DNA of 64,000 nucleotides from DATDAH01 sp963725155 (lineage in GTDB: Bacteria > Actinomycetota > Acidimicrobiia > Acidimicrobiales > DATDAH01). Numbering within the stretch: position 1 is the first letter of the stretch; every line of letters begins with the position of its first letter. Position numbers and translations under genes: made by a program. The stretch is from contig CAVRXU010000008.1 in assembly GCA_963725155.1 (NCBI GenBank), positions 806,001-870,000 on the forward strand. The letters run 5' to 3'. The notes beneath the pieces were generated by a model. That model ran no database searches. It was given only the letters and a program-made list of their open reading frames with translations, and had not been told where the DNA came from. Shown here in pieces: positions 1 to 7,735 of this stretch.

Positions 1-104
1 GACCAGTCGTCGTAGCGGGGCCGGTGCACCAGCAGCACCTCGATGCCGTCGCCGGCGGGGCGCCACACGACGCCGCCCGCCGCCCGCACGACCTGATCGC
101 TCAA
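1..104 (-). CDS. NUDIX hydrolase, MutT-like (5' part only, cut by window edge)
   Basis: Translating the complement from a TTG at 104-102 gives MSDQVVRAAGGVVWR and then a VLLVHRPRYDDWS segment. This is the opening strand of a NUDIX fold as seen in actinobacterial MutT1 proteins; the NUDIX box itself lies beyond the window. The TTG overlaps the ppk stop codon (TTGA), so the two are translationally coupled. In many actinobacteria a MutT-type hydrolase follows ppk; that context plus the opening motif is the basis of the call. GTG four codons in (codon for V5 or V6) is an alternative start. Substrate cannot be judged from this fragment. Confidence 0.75.
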   Translation of the reverse strand, partial: MSDQVVRAAGGVVWRPAGDGIEVLLVHRPRYDDW

Positions 105-2158
105 CTGCGGGCCCGGTGCAGTTCCTGGAGGCGGAGGTGGGTGTCGACCCGGCCGGTGCCCGGCGGCGGGGACCAGTCGCCCTCGGGGCCGAGGGCCCAC
201 GCCAACGTGTCGTCGGCCAGGTTGACCTGCAGGATCTCCATCAGCCGCTGCTGGAGCGACGGGGTGTCGATCGGGGCGAGGGCCTCGACCCGGCGGTCCA
301 GGTTCCTGGGCATCCAGTCGGCCGAGCCGATGTACCAGGCCGGCTGGCCGGCCCCGTGGCCGTTGGCGAAGTGGTAGATGCGCGAGTGCTCGAGGTAGCG
401 CCCCACGATGGAACGGACCCGGATGCGGTCGGACAGGCCGGGCACGCCGGGCCGCAGGCAGCAGATGCCGCGGATCACCAGGTCGATCTCCACTCCGGCC
501 GAGGAGGCCTCGTAGAGCTCCTCGATGATGGGGGGGTCCACCAGCGAGTTCATCTTGGCCAGGATGCGGCCGCGGCCGGGCCCGGCTTCGATCTCCTGGC
601 GGATGAGCCGGCGGATGCCGGGCCGCATCGAGTCGGGGGCGACCAGGAGGCGCTGGTAGTCGATGTCCCGGGCGTAGCCCGTCAGGTAGTTGAACATGTG
701 GGTCAGGTCGGCCCCGATCTCCGGGTCGGCCGTGAGCAGGCCGCAGTCCTCGTAGATCCGCGCCGTTCGGCTGTTGTAGTTGCCGGTGCCGACGTGGCAG
801 TACCGGACCATGCCGCCGTGCTCCTCGCGGACCACGAGGGTGGTCTTGGTGTGCACCTTGAGCCCCAGGAGGCCGTAGGCCACGTGGACCCCCGCCTTCT
901 CCAAGCGGCGGGCCCAGCCGACATTGGCCTGCTCGTCGAAGCGAGCCTTCAACTCGACGAGCGCCGCCACCTGCTTGCCCGACTCGGCCGCCCGGATCAG
1001 GGCGTCCACGATCGGGCTGTCGCCGTCGGTGCGGTAGAGGGTGAGCTTGATGGCCCGCACCTTGGGGTCGTCGGCGGCCTGGTCGATGAACTCCTCGACC
1101 GTGCCGGCGAACGAGTCGTAGGGGTGGTGCAGCAGCAGGTCGCCGTGGCGCATGGCCCGGAAGATCTTGACCTGGCCCTCGTCGCTGGTCAGCCGGGGCG
1201 GGATCACGCCGGTCCAGGCGTCGTCCTTCAGGTCGGGACGGTCGAGGCTCATCAATGACCAGAGCCCACTGAGGTCGAGGGGGCCGGTGACGACGTAGAC
1301 GTCGTCGTCGTCGAGATCGAGCTCCCGCTGGAGCAGCTCGCGCACCTCCTCGGTGACCGTCGTCTCCAACTCGAGGCGCACGGCCTTGCCGAACCGACGG
1401 CGCCGGAGCTCGATCTCGACCGCGGCCAGCAGGTCGTCGGCTTCCTCGTCCTCCAGGGTCAGGTCGGCGTTGCGGGTGACCCGGAAGGGGTGGTGCTCGA
1501 CCACCTCCATGCCGGGGAACAGGTGGTGCAGGTGGGCGGCGATGACCTGTTCGAGGGGCACGAAGCGCTCGCCGTCGGGCATGACCACGAAGCGGGGCAG
1601 GAGCGGCGGCACCTTGACCCGAGCGAAACGGCGCAGCCCGGAGTCCGGGTCGTGGACCACGACGGCCAGGTTCAACGACAGGTCCGAGATGTAGGGGAAG
1701 GGATGGCCCGGATCGACAGCGAGCGGGGTGAGCACGGGGAAGATGCGTTCGTCGAACTGGGCGCCGAGGTACTGGAGGTCGTCGTCGTCCAGCTCCTCCC
1801 ACGCCGAGAAGCGGATGCCGGCGTCGGCGAGGGCGGGGACGATCTCGTCGAGGAACACCTGCTGCTGACGAGCCAGGAGCTTGCTCACCCGCTCCCGGAT
1901 CTCACCCAGCTGCTGGCCGGCGGTGCGGCCGTCGGGGGTCAGCTTGGTCACGGCGCCGGCGACCTGATCCTTCAACCCGGCGACCCGGACCTGGAAGAAC
2001 TCGTCGAGGTTCTGGGCGAAGATGGCCAGGAACTTGGCTCGCTCCAGCAACGGGATCCCCGCGGCCTCGGCCATCCACAGGACACGGGTGTCGAAGTCGA
2101 GCCAGGAGAGCTCGCGATTCAGGAAGCGATCAGCCCCGGTGTCGTCCACGCCCAACAT
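101..2158 (-). CDS. ppk1: Polyphosphate kinase 1
   Basis: Makes polyphosphate from the gamma phosphate of ATP, reversibly, at the membrane or in the cytosol. The 685-residue length is normal for PPK1. It opens with RFLNRELSWLDFDTRVL, the hallmark of the N-terminal domain, followed by the middle domain and the two phospholipase-D-like C-terminal domains. The phosphorylated histidine is at about residue 435 in GLKVHTKTTLVV, and the second conserved histidine at about 595 in LEHSRIYHF. HVGTGNYNSRTARIYED is also typical. It overlaps the NUDIX gene downstream by four bases. Another small gene (2181-2483) lies 22 bp upstream on the same strand, so the three may form one transcript. Confidence 0.97.
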   Translation of the reverse strand: MLGVDDTGADRFLNRELSWLDFDTRVLWMAEAAGIPLLERAKFLAIFAQNLDEFFQVRVAGLKDQVAGAVTKLTPDGRTAGQQLGEIRERVSKLLARQQQVFLDEIVPALADAGIRFSAWEELDDDDLQYLGAQFDERIFPVLTPLAVDPGHPFPYISDLSLNLAVVVHDPDSGLRRFARVKVPPLLPRFVVMPDGERFVPLEQVIAAHLHHLFPGMEVVEHHPFRVTRNADLTLEDEEADDLLAAVEIELRRRRFGKAVRLELETTVTEEVRELLQRELDLDDDDVYVVTGPLDLSGLWSLMSLDRPDLKDDAWTGVIPPRLTSDEGQVKIFRAMRHGDLLLHHPYDSFAGTVEEFIDQAADDPKVRAIKLTLYRTDGDSPIVDALIRAAESGKQVAALVELKARFDEQANVGWARRLEKAGVHVAYGLLGLKVHTKTTLVVREEHGGMVRYCHVGTGNYNSRTARIYEDCGLLTADPEIGADLTHMFNYLTGYARDIDYQRLLVAPDSMRPGIRRLIRQEIEAGPGRGRILAKMNSLVDPPIIEELYEASSAGVEIDLVIRGICCLRPGVPGLSDRIRVRSIVGRYLEHSRIYHFANGHGAGQPAWYIGSADWMPRNLDRRVEALAPIDTPSLQQRLMEILQVNLADDTLAWALGPEGDWSPPPGTGRVDTHLRLQELHRARS

Positions 2159-2180
2159 GGTACGGGCGGGTCAAGCCGAG

Positions 2181-2483
2181 TCAGGAGGGACGGGCCCCGA
2201 GATCGGTCTCTTCGTCCTCGTCGTAGCCCAGATCCCAGTCGATGAGGAGGAGCTCGCGCTCGGCGTCGCGGTTGACCCGCTCCCGGTTGCGCCGGAACTG
2301 CGGGTCGTGCGGGGGCAGGAGCACCAGGCGGGCGTTGACCCGATCACGGAAGGCGTCGATCACGGCGCGATCCCCGAAATCGGAGCGGATCTCCCAGTGC
2401 GGGGCGACCGGACCGAGGTACACGATCTTCACCGCTCCCCGGGGCGGCTCGGTCTCGAGGGAGGGTTCGACGACGTTCGACAT
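2181..2483 (-). CDS. Small conserved-looking protein of unknown function
   Basis: A 100-residue acidic protein beginning MSNVVEPSLETEPP. The central part (VKIVYLGPVAPHWEIRSDFG, about 18-37) looks folded, and the tail is rich in D and E. The frame remains open upstream to 2921, but that extension is the antisense of the whiB gene and is low in complexity, so I start at the ATG at 2483. No signal peptide, membrane segment or known motif is visible. It lies 22 bp upstream of ppk and may be co-transcribed with it. I do not recognise the family. Confidence 0.6.
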   Translation of the reverse strand: MSNVVEPSLETEPPRGAVKIVYLGPVAPHWEIRSDFGDRAVIDAFRDRVNARLVLLPPHDPQFRRNRERVNRDAERELLLIDWDLGYDEDEETDLGARPS

Positions 2484-2579
2484 CAGTTTCAGGCTACCGG
2501 GGAACCTGAGCCATGCTTTTCGGGAACCAAAGCAGGCCAGCCGCCGTAGAAGAGGGTGACCGGAGGTATTTCCAGGCCC

Positions 2580-2861
2580 ATGCGCCCCGCCGATGAAACC
2601 GAAACCGACTGGATGGCCTACGGCCACTGTGCCGATCGACCGCCCTCGCTGTTCTTCCCCAGCGACGGGGTCGGCGTCGAGGTGGCCCGACGGATCTGCG
2701 CCGACTGCCCCGTCAAGGACTTCTGCCTCGAGTACGCCTTGACCAACCGCATCGACCACGGCGTGTGGGGTGGCTGCTCGGAGCGGGAGCGCCGCCGCAT
2801 CCTGAAGCGCCGCCGCCAGGAGGCCGAAACCGGCACCCCGGAGACCCCCACCCGGGCCTGA
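2580..2861 (+). CDS. WhiB-family iron-sulfur transcriptional regulator
   Basis: A 93-residue WhiB protein (from the ATG at 2580). Four cysteines, C17, C40, C43 and C49 in a C-x22-C-x2-C-x5-C pattern, would hold the [4Fe-4S] cluster. A GVWGG turn at 61-65 precedes a basic tail (ERERRRILKRRR) that binds DNA. A fifth cysteine (C66) directly follows the turn. WhiB proteins usually act with the main sigma factor on development or redox-stress genes. GTG at 2556 is an alternative start; I prefer the ATG because GGAGG lies at 2562-2566, although 13 bases away. It is divergent from the small gene 2181-2483. Confidence 0.9.
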   Translation: MRPADETETDWMAYGHCADRPPSLFFPSDGVGVEVARRICADCPVKDFCLEYALTNRIDHGVWGGCSERERRRILKRRRQEAETGTPETPTRA

Positions 2862-2880
2862 CCCGGACGAACGAGCGGAA

Positions 2881-3576
2881 TCAGTTGAGGCCGAACGCCT
2901 CGACGAGGTCGTCCATGGCATCGCCGATGCGGCGGGCCAGGCCCATCCGGCGGGCGTCGGGCAGCTCGGCCACGATGGCGGCCAACGTCTCCGGCGAGAG
3001 GTCCGCGACGTCGCCGATCAGGACGTAGACCACATCGGCCCGGCGCACGATGATCGCTCCGTCGTGGGTCCGCCAGGCGTCGCCACCGTCGACGGGCGTG
3101 ACGTCAGCGGCCATGGCGTCGTCGTCCATGTCGCCGGCCTGCTCGAAGAGGGACAGGTAGTGGCCGTCGGCGGCGTAGACCACCTGGACGACGTCGTCGG
3201 GGTGCAGGACCGCCATCCCCCGCTGCATCCCGCCCAGCTCCGGAGGGGCCTGGTACGGCGCCGGGACCTCGTCGCCAGCCAGCTCCTGGCCTGCCGAATG
3301 CACGTTCACGGTGAGCACCGTGGCGTGCCGATCGGCCAGCGTGGCCATCTCCGGCTCGACGTGGCCGGTGATGCCCGTGACGTGGGCCACCACGATCGCA
3401 CCGGCCACACCGGCCGCGGCCAGGCCCGCGCCGGCGATGATCCGGGCCCGGCGCCGGCGCCGGCGGATCAGGTCGTCGAAGAAGCCCTCGGGGGGCGCCA
3501 CCTCCGGCAGGCCGGCGAGCAGGTGGCGGACGGCCTCGTCCTCAGGACCGTCCTCGGTCGGATCGGGCCCGGTCAT
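2881..3576 (-). CDS. Putative membrane-anchored anti-sigma factor
   Basis: 231 residues with one membrane segment at about 45-66 after a run of arginines. The N-terminal ~40 residues (EDEAVRHLLAGLPEVAPPEGFFDDL) would be cytoplasmic and resemble anti-sigma domains; the larger C-terminal part would be extracytoplasmic. It has no cysteines, so it is not a zinc-binding (ZAS) type. Its start overlaps the stop of the upstream ECF sigma gene by 4 bp (ATGA), which is the main reason for the call: such partners are normally encoded together. What the outer domain senses is unknown. The function is inferred from context more than from sequence. Confidence 0.65.
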   Translation of the reverse strand: MTGPDPTEDGPEDEAVRHLLAGLPEVAPPEGFFDDLIRRRRRRARIIAGAGLAAAGVAGAIVVAHVTGITGHVEPEMATLADRHATVLTVNVHSAGQELAGDEVPAPYQAPPELGGMQRGMAVLHPDDVVQVVYAADGHYLSLFEQAGDMDDDAMAADVTPVDGGDAWRTHDGAIIVRRADVVYVLIGDVADLSPETLAAIVAELPDARRMGLARRIGDAMDDLVEAFGLN

Positions 3577-4109
3577 GACATCGACTCGACCGCGGCCCGC
3601 AGGCGGGCGCGGCCCCGGTGGATGCGGGAGCGAACGGTCCCCACGGGGATGTCCAGCGCCTCGGCGATCTCCTCGTAGCTGAAGTCGAGCACGTCACAGA
3701 GCACGACGGCGGTGCGGTAGTCCTCGGGGAGGTCCCGGAGGGCGTCCTGGAGGTGGTCGGGCAGGACGGCGGCGTCGAGGGCCTCGGCGGCCGAGGCCGA
3801 CGTCGGCAGCACGCGCTCGGGGTTCTCCTCCGGCAGCGGATCGGTGGGTCGGCGCTTCTGACGGCGGACGCGGTCCAGGAAGGCGTTGGTGGTGATGCGC
3901 GAGAGCCAGGCCTCCATGGAGCCCGGCTGGTAGGTCGCCAGCCCTCGTTGCACCCGTAACAGCACGTCCTGCACCAGATCCTGCGCGTCGTCGTGATTCA
4001 TGGTGAGCCGGTAGGCCACCGTGTAGAGGAACCGCCCGTAGTGGCGGGCGACCTCCTCCCAGCTCGGCACCTGGTCGGCGCGAGGTGGTGGGGGCGATGG
4101 GCTCGACAT
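3573..4109 (-). CDS. ECF-type RNA polymerase sigma factor
   Basis: 178 residues with the two-domain build of group 4 sigma factors. Region 2 is at about 22-90 (YRLTMNHDDAQDLVQDVLLR, then the -10-reading helix around TNAFLDRVRRQKRR). A proline-rich linker follows, then region 4 at about 120-175 with the helix-turn-helix DFSYEEIAEALDIPVGTVRSR. It directs RNA polymerase to stress or envelope promoters and is probably held inactive by the membrane protein encoded next (ATGA overlap). A GGAAC-N17-CGTT promoter-like site lies just upstream and suggests autoregulation. It resembles SigE/SigR-type ECF factors, but I would not assign a named sigma. Confidence 0.93.
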   Translation of the reverse strand: MSSPSPPPPRADQVPSWEEVARHYGRFLYTVAYRLTMNHDDAQDLVQDVLLRVQRGLATYQPGSMEAWLSRITTNAFLDRVRRQKRRPTDPLPEENPERVLPTSASAAEALDAAVLPDHLQDALRDLPEDYRTAVVLCDVLDFSYEEIAEALDIPVGTVRSRIHRGRARLRAAVESMS

Positions 4110-4112
4110 GGG

Positions 4113-4138
4113 AACGACGCCGGGACGCGCCCGGTTCC
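4113..4138 (-). promoter_or_regulatory. Candidate autoregulatory ECF promoter of the sigma gene
   Basis: On the minus strand GGAAC (4138-4134) is followed after exactly 17 bp by CGTT (4116-4113), the arrangement preferred by many ECF sigma factors. The ATG of the sigma gene begins only three bases later, so a transcript from here would be leaderless or nearly so. Short motifs such as these also occur by chance. Confidence 0.4.
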
Positions 4139-4169
4139 CGATCGAGGCTAGCGATCAGTCAGCGCCAGG

Positions 4170-4195
4170 CTGAGGACTCCGAGGAGTCGCTCAGA
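4170..4195 (-). terminator. Hairpin at the 3' end of tatA
   Basis: GACTCC-GA-GGAGTC (4175-4188) is a perfect short stem, extended by CTGAG at 4170-4174 and CTCAG at 4190-4194. It overlaps the tatA stop codon and lies before the sigma gene on the same strand. There is no T-tract, so intrinsic termination would be weak. Confidence 0.35.
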
Positions 4196-4367
4196 CGGGA
4201 GGGGGCGGATCGCTGCGATCCGTCGTCACTGCGTCTTCTTCGGAGCCCTTCTTGAACTCGGACTGGGCCTTGCCCAGGGAGCGAGCGAGCTGCGGCAGCT
4301 TGGAGCCGCCGAAGATGAGCAGGATGATCAGGAGCACGATGATGAGTTCGGGTGCACCGAGGTTCAC
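4191..4367 (-). CDS. tatA: Sec-independent (Tat) translocase subunit TatA
   Basis: 58 residues. A short N-terminal segment LGAPELIIVLLIILLIFGGSK gives the single membrane helix (about 5-20). The FG hinge at about 19-20 and then an amphipathic helix KLPQLARSLGKAQSEFKKG complete the usual TatA form. TatA forms the pore through which folded, twin-arginine proteins cross the membrane. The start is a GTG at 4367; longer readings upstream are antisense to the ftcD-like gene. At 58 residues it is short but normal for actinobacterial TatA. tatB and tatC are not in the window. It is divergent from the ftcD-like gene. Confidence 0.92.
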   Translation of the reverse strand: MNLGAPELIIVLLIILLIFGGSKLPQLARSLGKAQSEFKKGSEEDAVTTDRSDPPPPV

Positions 4368-4427
4368 ATCTGCGAGCGTACCGTCGGCCGGCTCCGGCCT
4401 GCGGTCACGAGTCAGGAGGCAGCACGC

Positions 4428-5216
4428 GTGCTCGAGTGCATCGTGAACGTGAGCGAGGGTCGCGACCCGGACGCCCTCGACGCCCTGCGCGACGCCGCGG
4501 CCGATGACCTCCTCGACATGCATGTCGATGTCCACCACCACCGGTGCGTGCTCACGACGATGGGCGAGGACGCCGCCCGGCGGATCGCCCGGGTCGCCGT
4601 GGCCCGGGTCGACCTGCGCACCCACGTCGGGGCCCACCCCCGGCTCGGGGCCGTCGACGTCGTGCCCTTCGTGGCCCTCGACGACGCCACGCCGGCGGAC
4701 GCCTGCGCCGCCCGGTCACGGTTCGCGACCTGGATCGCCGACGAGCTGGCGGTGCCCACGTTCGCCTACGGAGACGGTGAGGGGGTGCCGACGCTGCCCG
4801 AGGTCCGCCGGCGGGCCTTCGTGGACCTGCGGCCCGACACCGGACCGGACCGGCCCCATCCGACGGCCGGGGCGGTGGCGGTGGGTTGTCGTCCACCTCT
4901 GGTGGCCTACAACCTCTGGTTGGCGGTGCCGGACCTGGATCTCGCCCGTTCGGTGGCCTCGGCGGTCCGGGGGGACGGCGTCCGGGCCCTGGGCCTCGCC
5001 GTCGGGGACCGGGTCCAGGTGTCGATGAACCTGATCGACCCGGACCGGGTCGGGCCGGCGGTGGCCTACGACCGGGTGGCCGAGCGGGCCCCGATCGCCG
5101 GGGCGGAGTTGGTGGGGCTGGTCCCCCGCCGGGTCCTCGACGCCGTGGCGCCCGAGCGCTGGGGGGAACTGGATCTCGCCGCGGACCGGACCGTGGAGGC
5201 CCGGCGAGCCCGCTGA
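4428..5216 (+). CDS. Glutamate formiminotransferase-like protein (FTCD N-terminal domain)
   Basis: 262 residues beginning MLECIVNVSEGRD, the signature opening of formiminotransferases. DMHVDVHHHRCVLTTMG and THVGAHPRLGAVDVVPF are also characteristic; the histidines near 37-38 and 67-70 correspond to active-site and folate-site residues. The enzyme would move a formimino (or formyl) group from N-formiminoglutamate to tetrahydrofolate in histidine breakdown. The cyclodeaminase domain is absent, as is usual in bacteria. The GTG start at 4428 has AGGAGG 8 bases upstream. No hut genes are nearby, so a more general folate-linked role is possible. Confidence 0.85.
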   Translation: MLECIVNVSEGRDPDALDALRDAAADDLLDMHVDVHHHRCVLTTMGEDAARRIARVAVARVDLRTHVGAHPRLGAVDVVPFVALDDATPADACAARSRFATWIADELAVPTFAYGDGEGVPTLPEVRRRAFVDLRPDTGPDRPHPTAGAVAVGCRPPLVAYNLWLAVPDLDLARSVASAVRGDGVRALGLAVGDRVQVSMNLIDPDRVGPAVAYDRVAERAPIAGAELVGLVPRRVLDAVAPERWGELDLAADRTVEARRAR

Positions 5217-5220
5217 CGAG

Positions 5221-5505
5221 CTACGCGGTGTGGACGGTGATGGTGGCGGCTTCCCGGGCGATGGCCCGCTGACGACGGATGCGGCGACGCTCGCGCTCGC
5301 TCATGCCGCCCCAGATGCCGAACTTCTCACCGTTGGTGAGGGCGTACTCCAGGCACTCGTCGCGCACGACGCAGCCCCGGCAGACCTCCTTGGCCTCCCG
5401 CGTGGACGCACCCCGTTCGGGGAAGAAGAGGTCCGGATCGACGCCGAGGCAGTTGGCGTACTCCTGCCACGTCAGGTCCTCGTTGTCATCGAACATCGAT
5501 CTCAT
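5221..5505 (-). CDS. whiB2: WhiB-family regulator, WhiB2/WhmD-like
   Basis: 94 residues with C19, C42, C45 and C51 as the [4Fe-4S] ligands and GIWGG at 63-67 before the basic SERERRRIRRQR helix. The stretch DPDLFFPERGASTREAKEVC is close to WhiB2/WhmD, the class linked to cell division and sporulation septation. The ATG at 5505 has an excellent AAGGAGG six bases upstream. The gene ends four bases from the convergent ftcD-like gene. A short perfect palindrome upstream (5571-5582) could be an operator. The gene symbol is by resemblance only. Confidence 0.85.
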   Translation of the reverse strand: MRSMFDDNEDLTWQEYANCLGVDPDLFFPERGASTREAKEVCRGCVVRDECLEYALTNGEKFGIWGGMSERERRRIRRQRAIAREAATITVHTA

Positions 5506-5570
5506 TGGTGTGCCTCCTTGTTGGCGCACCGCCTGTTGCTTCCCCAAGCATCCCGGCGTCCGGGACACCG

Positions 5571-5582
5571 GTGTAATTACAC
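5571..5582. promoter_or_regulatory. AT-centred palindrome upstream of whiB2-like gene
   Basis: GTGTAATTACAC is a perfect 12-bp palindrome about 70 bp upstream of the whiB2 start, overlapping a second dyad ACACCGGTGT (5566-5575). In such GC-rich surroundings an AATT-centred dyad stands out. It could be an operator or part of the promoter region; I cannot place a convincing -35/-10 pair. Confidence 0.35.
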
Positions 5583-5686
5583 TCCTGTCATCATTCCACC
5601 GGTTGCCCCCTCGGCGCAAGGGCGCGACGGGGAAATCCCTGCTGCACCGGTAAATCCTCAGCGGGCCGTCGCGGCCCGACGGGGGC

Positions 5687-7732
5687 TCAGGCGGAGCGAC
5701 GACCGCCCGTCCGACCCCGGACCATGGCCCGCTTCTGCTCGATGAAGTCGACCAGGACGTAGTCGCCGAGGGTCTCGGGGGTGGTGAAGAAGGCGCGCCC
5801 CTGGTTGAACCGGGTCAGGCGCTCCACGAACTCCTTCAGGTGCCCGTTGGGGTCGAGCATGAAGGTGTTGATGCGGATGTCCTCCTTGGTGCACCGGGCC
5901 ACTTCGCGCATCGTGGCCTCGACCGTCTCCACCACCGGCGGGTAGTTGAAGTACACCTCGCCGTTGGGGAGGTTGTGCGCGGTCGGCTCGCCGTCGGTGA
6001 TCATGATGATCTGCTTGGTGCCCGACTGGCGGGCCAGCATGCGACGACTGAGCTGGAAGCCGTGCTGCATGTTGGTGCCGTACTCGTAGTCCCAGGAGAC
6101 TTCGGGGAGCTGGTCGGGGGTCAGGGCCCGGGCGACGCTGCTGAAGCCGACGATGCCCAGGAAGTCCCGCGGGAAGCGGCTGGAGATCAGCGAGTGCAGC
6201 GCCATCGCCACCTTCTTGGCGGGCAGGAAGTTGTCCCGCATCGGCATGGAGAGCGAGAGGTCGAGCATCAGCACCGTGCTCGACCGGACCAGGTGCTCGG
6301 TGCGCTCGACCTCGAAGTCGTCGGGGCGCAGCCGCACCGGGGTGCCCGGCCCCTGGCGACTGACCGCGTTGCGCACGGTGCGCTCGATGTGCAGGTTGAA
6401 CGGGTCGCCGAACTCATAGGGCTTGGTGTCGTAGGCCCGCTCGTGGCCGGTGCCCACGCGCTCGACCTGGTGGCCCCCCATCTTGTCCACCGAGAGGCGC
6501 TTGAACAGCTCGGCCAAGGCGTTCTGGCCGATGCGGCGCATGCCCTTGGCCGTGAGCTCGAAGCGGCCCTCCTTGTTCTCGATCAGGCCGGCGTCCTGGA
6601 GCAGCTTGGCCAGCTCGGCCAGCTTCTCGAGGCTCTCGGCCGAGTCCTCACCCAGGTGCTCCTTGACCTTGTCGAGGTCGACCTCGGCCAACGCACCCGG
6701 CGAGGTGGCGTTGCGCAGCAGGTTCTCGAGCTGGTCGAGGTCGCCCAACTGCTCCATCACCGACGCCGCCTCGCCGAAGCCCATCGGGTCCTGGCCGGAG
6801 AAGTCGTAGCGCCGGTTCCAGTTCATGTCCGGGAACGCGGCCTGCAGGTTCTGACCGAGCTGGTCGACCTGCCACCGCAGGTCCATGTCCTCGAGGAGCT
6901 GGTCGGACAGGCTCTGGAGCTGCGCCCGCTGCTCGGGCGTCATCGAGTTGAGCATCGCCTGCATCGCAGCCATGCGCTGGGCCATGAGCTCCAGGAGCTC
7001 GTCCAGGCTCTGAGGGTTCTCGGGGAAGAAGTCGCCGTAGCGCTCCATGAACCCGTCGAAGTCGGGCTCCTGGCCCTCGGCCCGCTGCTCGAGCATCGTG
7101 TTGAGCTCGGCCAGCATGTCCTTCATCCGGGCCATGTCCTCGGGCGACATCGACTGCATGGAGCCCGACACCTGGTCCACGAAGCGCTGCATCAGCTGCT
7201 CGCGGAGGCGGTCGAGGAGCTCCTCGAACTTCTCGCGGGCCTCCGACGAGGTGAACTCGTACTCCTGTAGCGCCTTCACCTGTCCGGCGAGGTCCGGCGG
7301 CAGGAGGTCGAGGTCCGTCTGGCGCTGCTGGACGACCTCGTCGGTGACCTCCTGGCGACGCTGGTTCCCCGACTCGGCGGCCTCGCGGGCCATCTCCTGG
7401 AGGGAGGCCCGCTCCTGGTCGATGACCTCGCGGAGCTCGTCGGCGATCTCGTCGTAGACCCCGCCGAGATCGTGGTTCTCCAGCATCTCCCGGCGCTGCT
7501 GGCGCAGGCGCTCCATGATCTCGCGCAGGCCCTGGAGGTGCTCGCCGTCGGGGGTGTCGAAGCCCGACTGGAGCATGCGGCGCAGGGCGGCGTTGAGGTC
7601 ACCGTGGTACAGCAGGTCGTCGGTGATCTCCGCCATGACCTCGTCGGCACCGAGCTCGAAGCCGACCTGGGTGCCGTCCCAGCGCGAGTACCGGAACCGG
7701 GGTCGGCCCGCATTGCGCCGGAAGAGCGGCAT
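5687..7732 (-). CDS. VWA-domain protein paired with a MoxR-type ATPase
   Basis: 681 residues. Residues 1-390 are highly charged and helical (many E, R and Q; likely coiled coils), including a Met/Gln-rich stretch about 170-270. The C-terminal ~200 residues form a von Willebrand factor A domain with a MIDAS motif DLSLSMPMRD (about 490-500), then FSSVAR and ITDGEPTAH for the remaining metal ligands. Proteins of this kind work with MoxR/Mg-chelatase-like AAA+ ATPases as metal-dependent chaperones or assembly factors. The ATPase gene ends 4 bp upstream on the same strand, so the two form one operon. Client protein unknown. Confidence 0.88.
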   Translation of the reverse strand: MPLFRRNAGRPRFRYSRWDGTQVGFELGADEVMAEITDDLLYHGDLNAALRRMLQSGFDTPDGEHLQGLREIMERLRQQRREMLENHDLGGVYDEIADELREVIDQERASLQEMAREAAESGNQRRQEVTDEVVQQRQTDLDLLPPDLAGQVKALQEYEFTSSEAREKFEELLDRLREQLMQRFVDQVSGSMQSMSPEDMARMKDMLAELNTMLEQRAEGQEPDFDGFMERYGDFFPENPQSLDELLELMAQRMAAMQAMLNSMTPEQRAQLQSLSDQLLEDMDLRWQVDQLGQNLQAAFPDMNWNRRYDFSGQDPMGFGEAASVMEQLGDLDQLENLLRNATSPGALAEVDLDKVKEHLGEDSAESLEKLAELAKLLQDAGLIENKEGRFELTAKGMRRIGQNALAELFKRLSVDKMGGHQVERVGTGHERAYDTKPYEFGDPFNLHIERTVRNAVSRQGPGTPVRLRPDDFEVERTEHLVRSSTVLMLDLSLSMPMRDNFLPAKKVAMALHSLISSRFPRDFLGIVGFSSVARALTPDQLPEVSWDYEYGTNMQHGFQLSRRMLARQSGTKQIIMITDGEPTAHNLPNGEVYFNYPPVVETVEATMREVARCTKEDIRINTFMLDPNGHLKEFVERLTRFNQGRAFFTTPETLGDYVLVDFIEQKRAMVRGRTGGRRSA

Positions 7733-7735
7733 GGC

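Noticed and set aside
2861..2921. 246-codon version of the small gene upstream of ppk, reaching 2921
   Set aside because: Its first 146 codons are antisense to whiB; a good start with protein-like sequence occurs at 2483.
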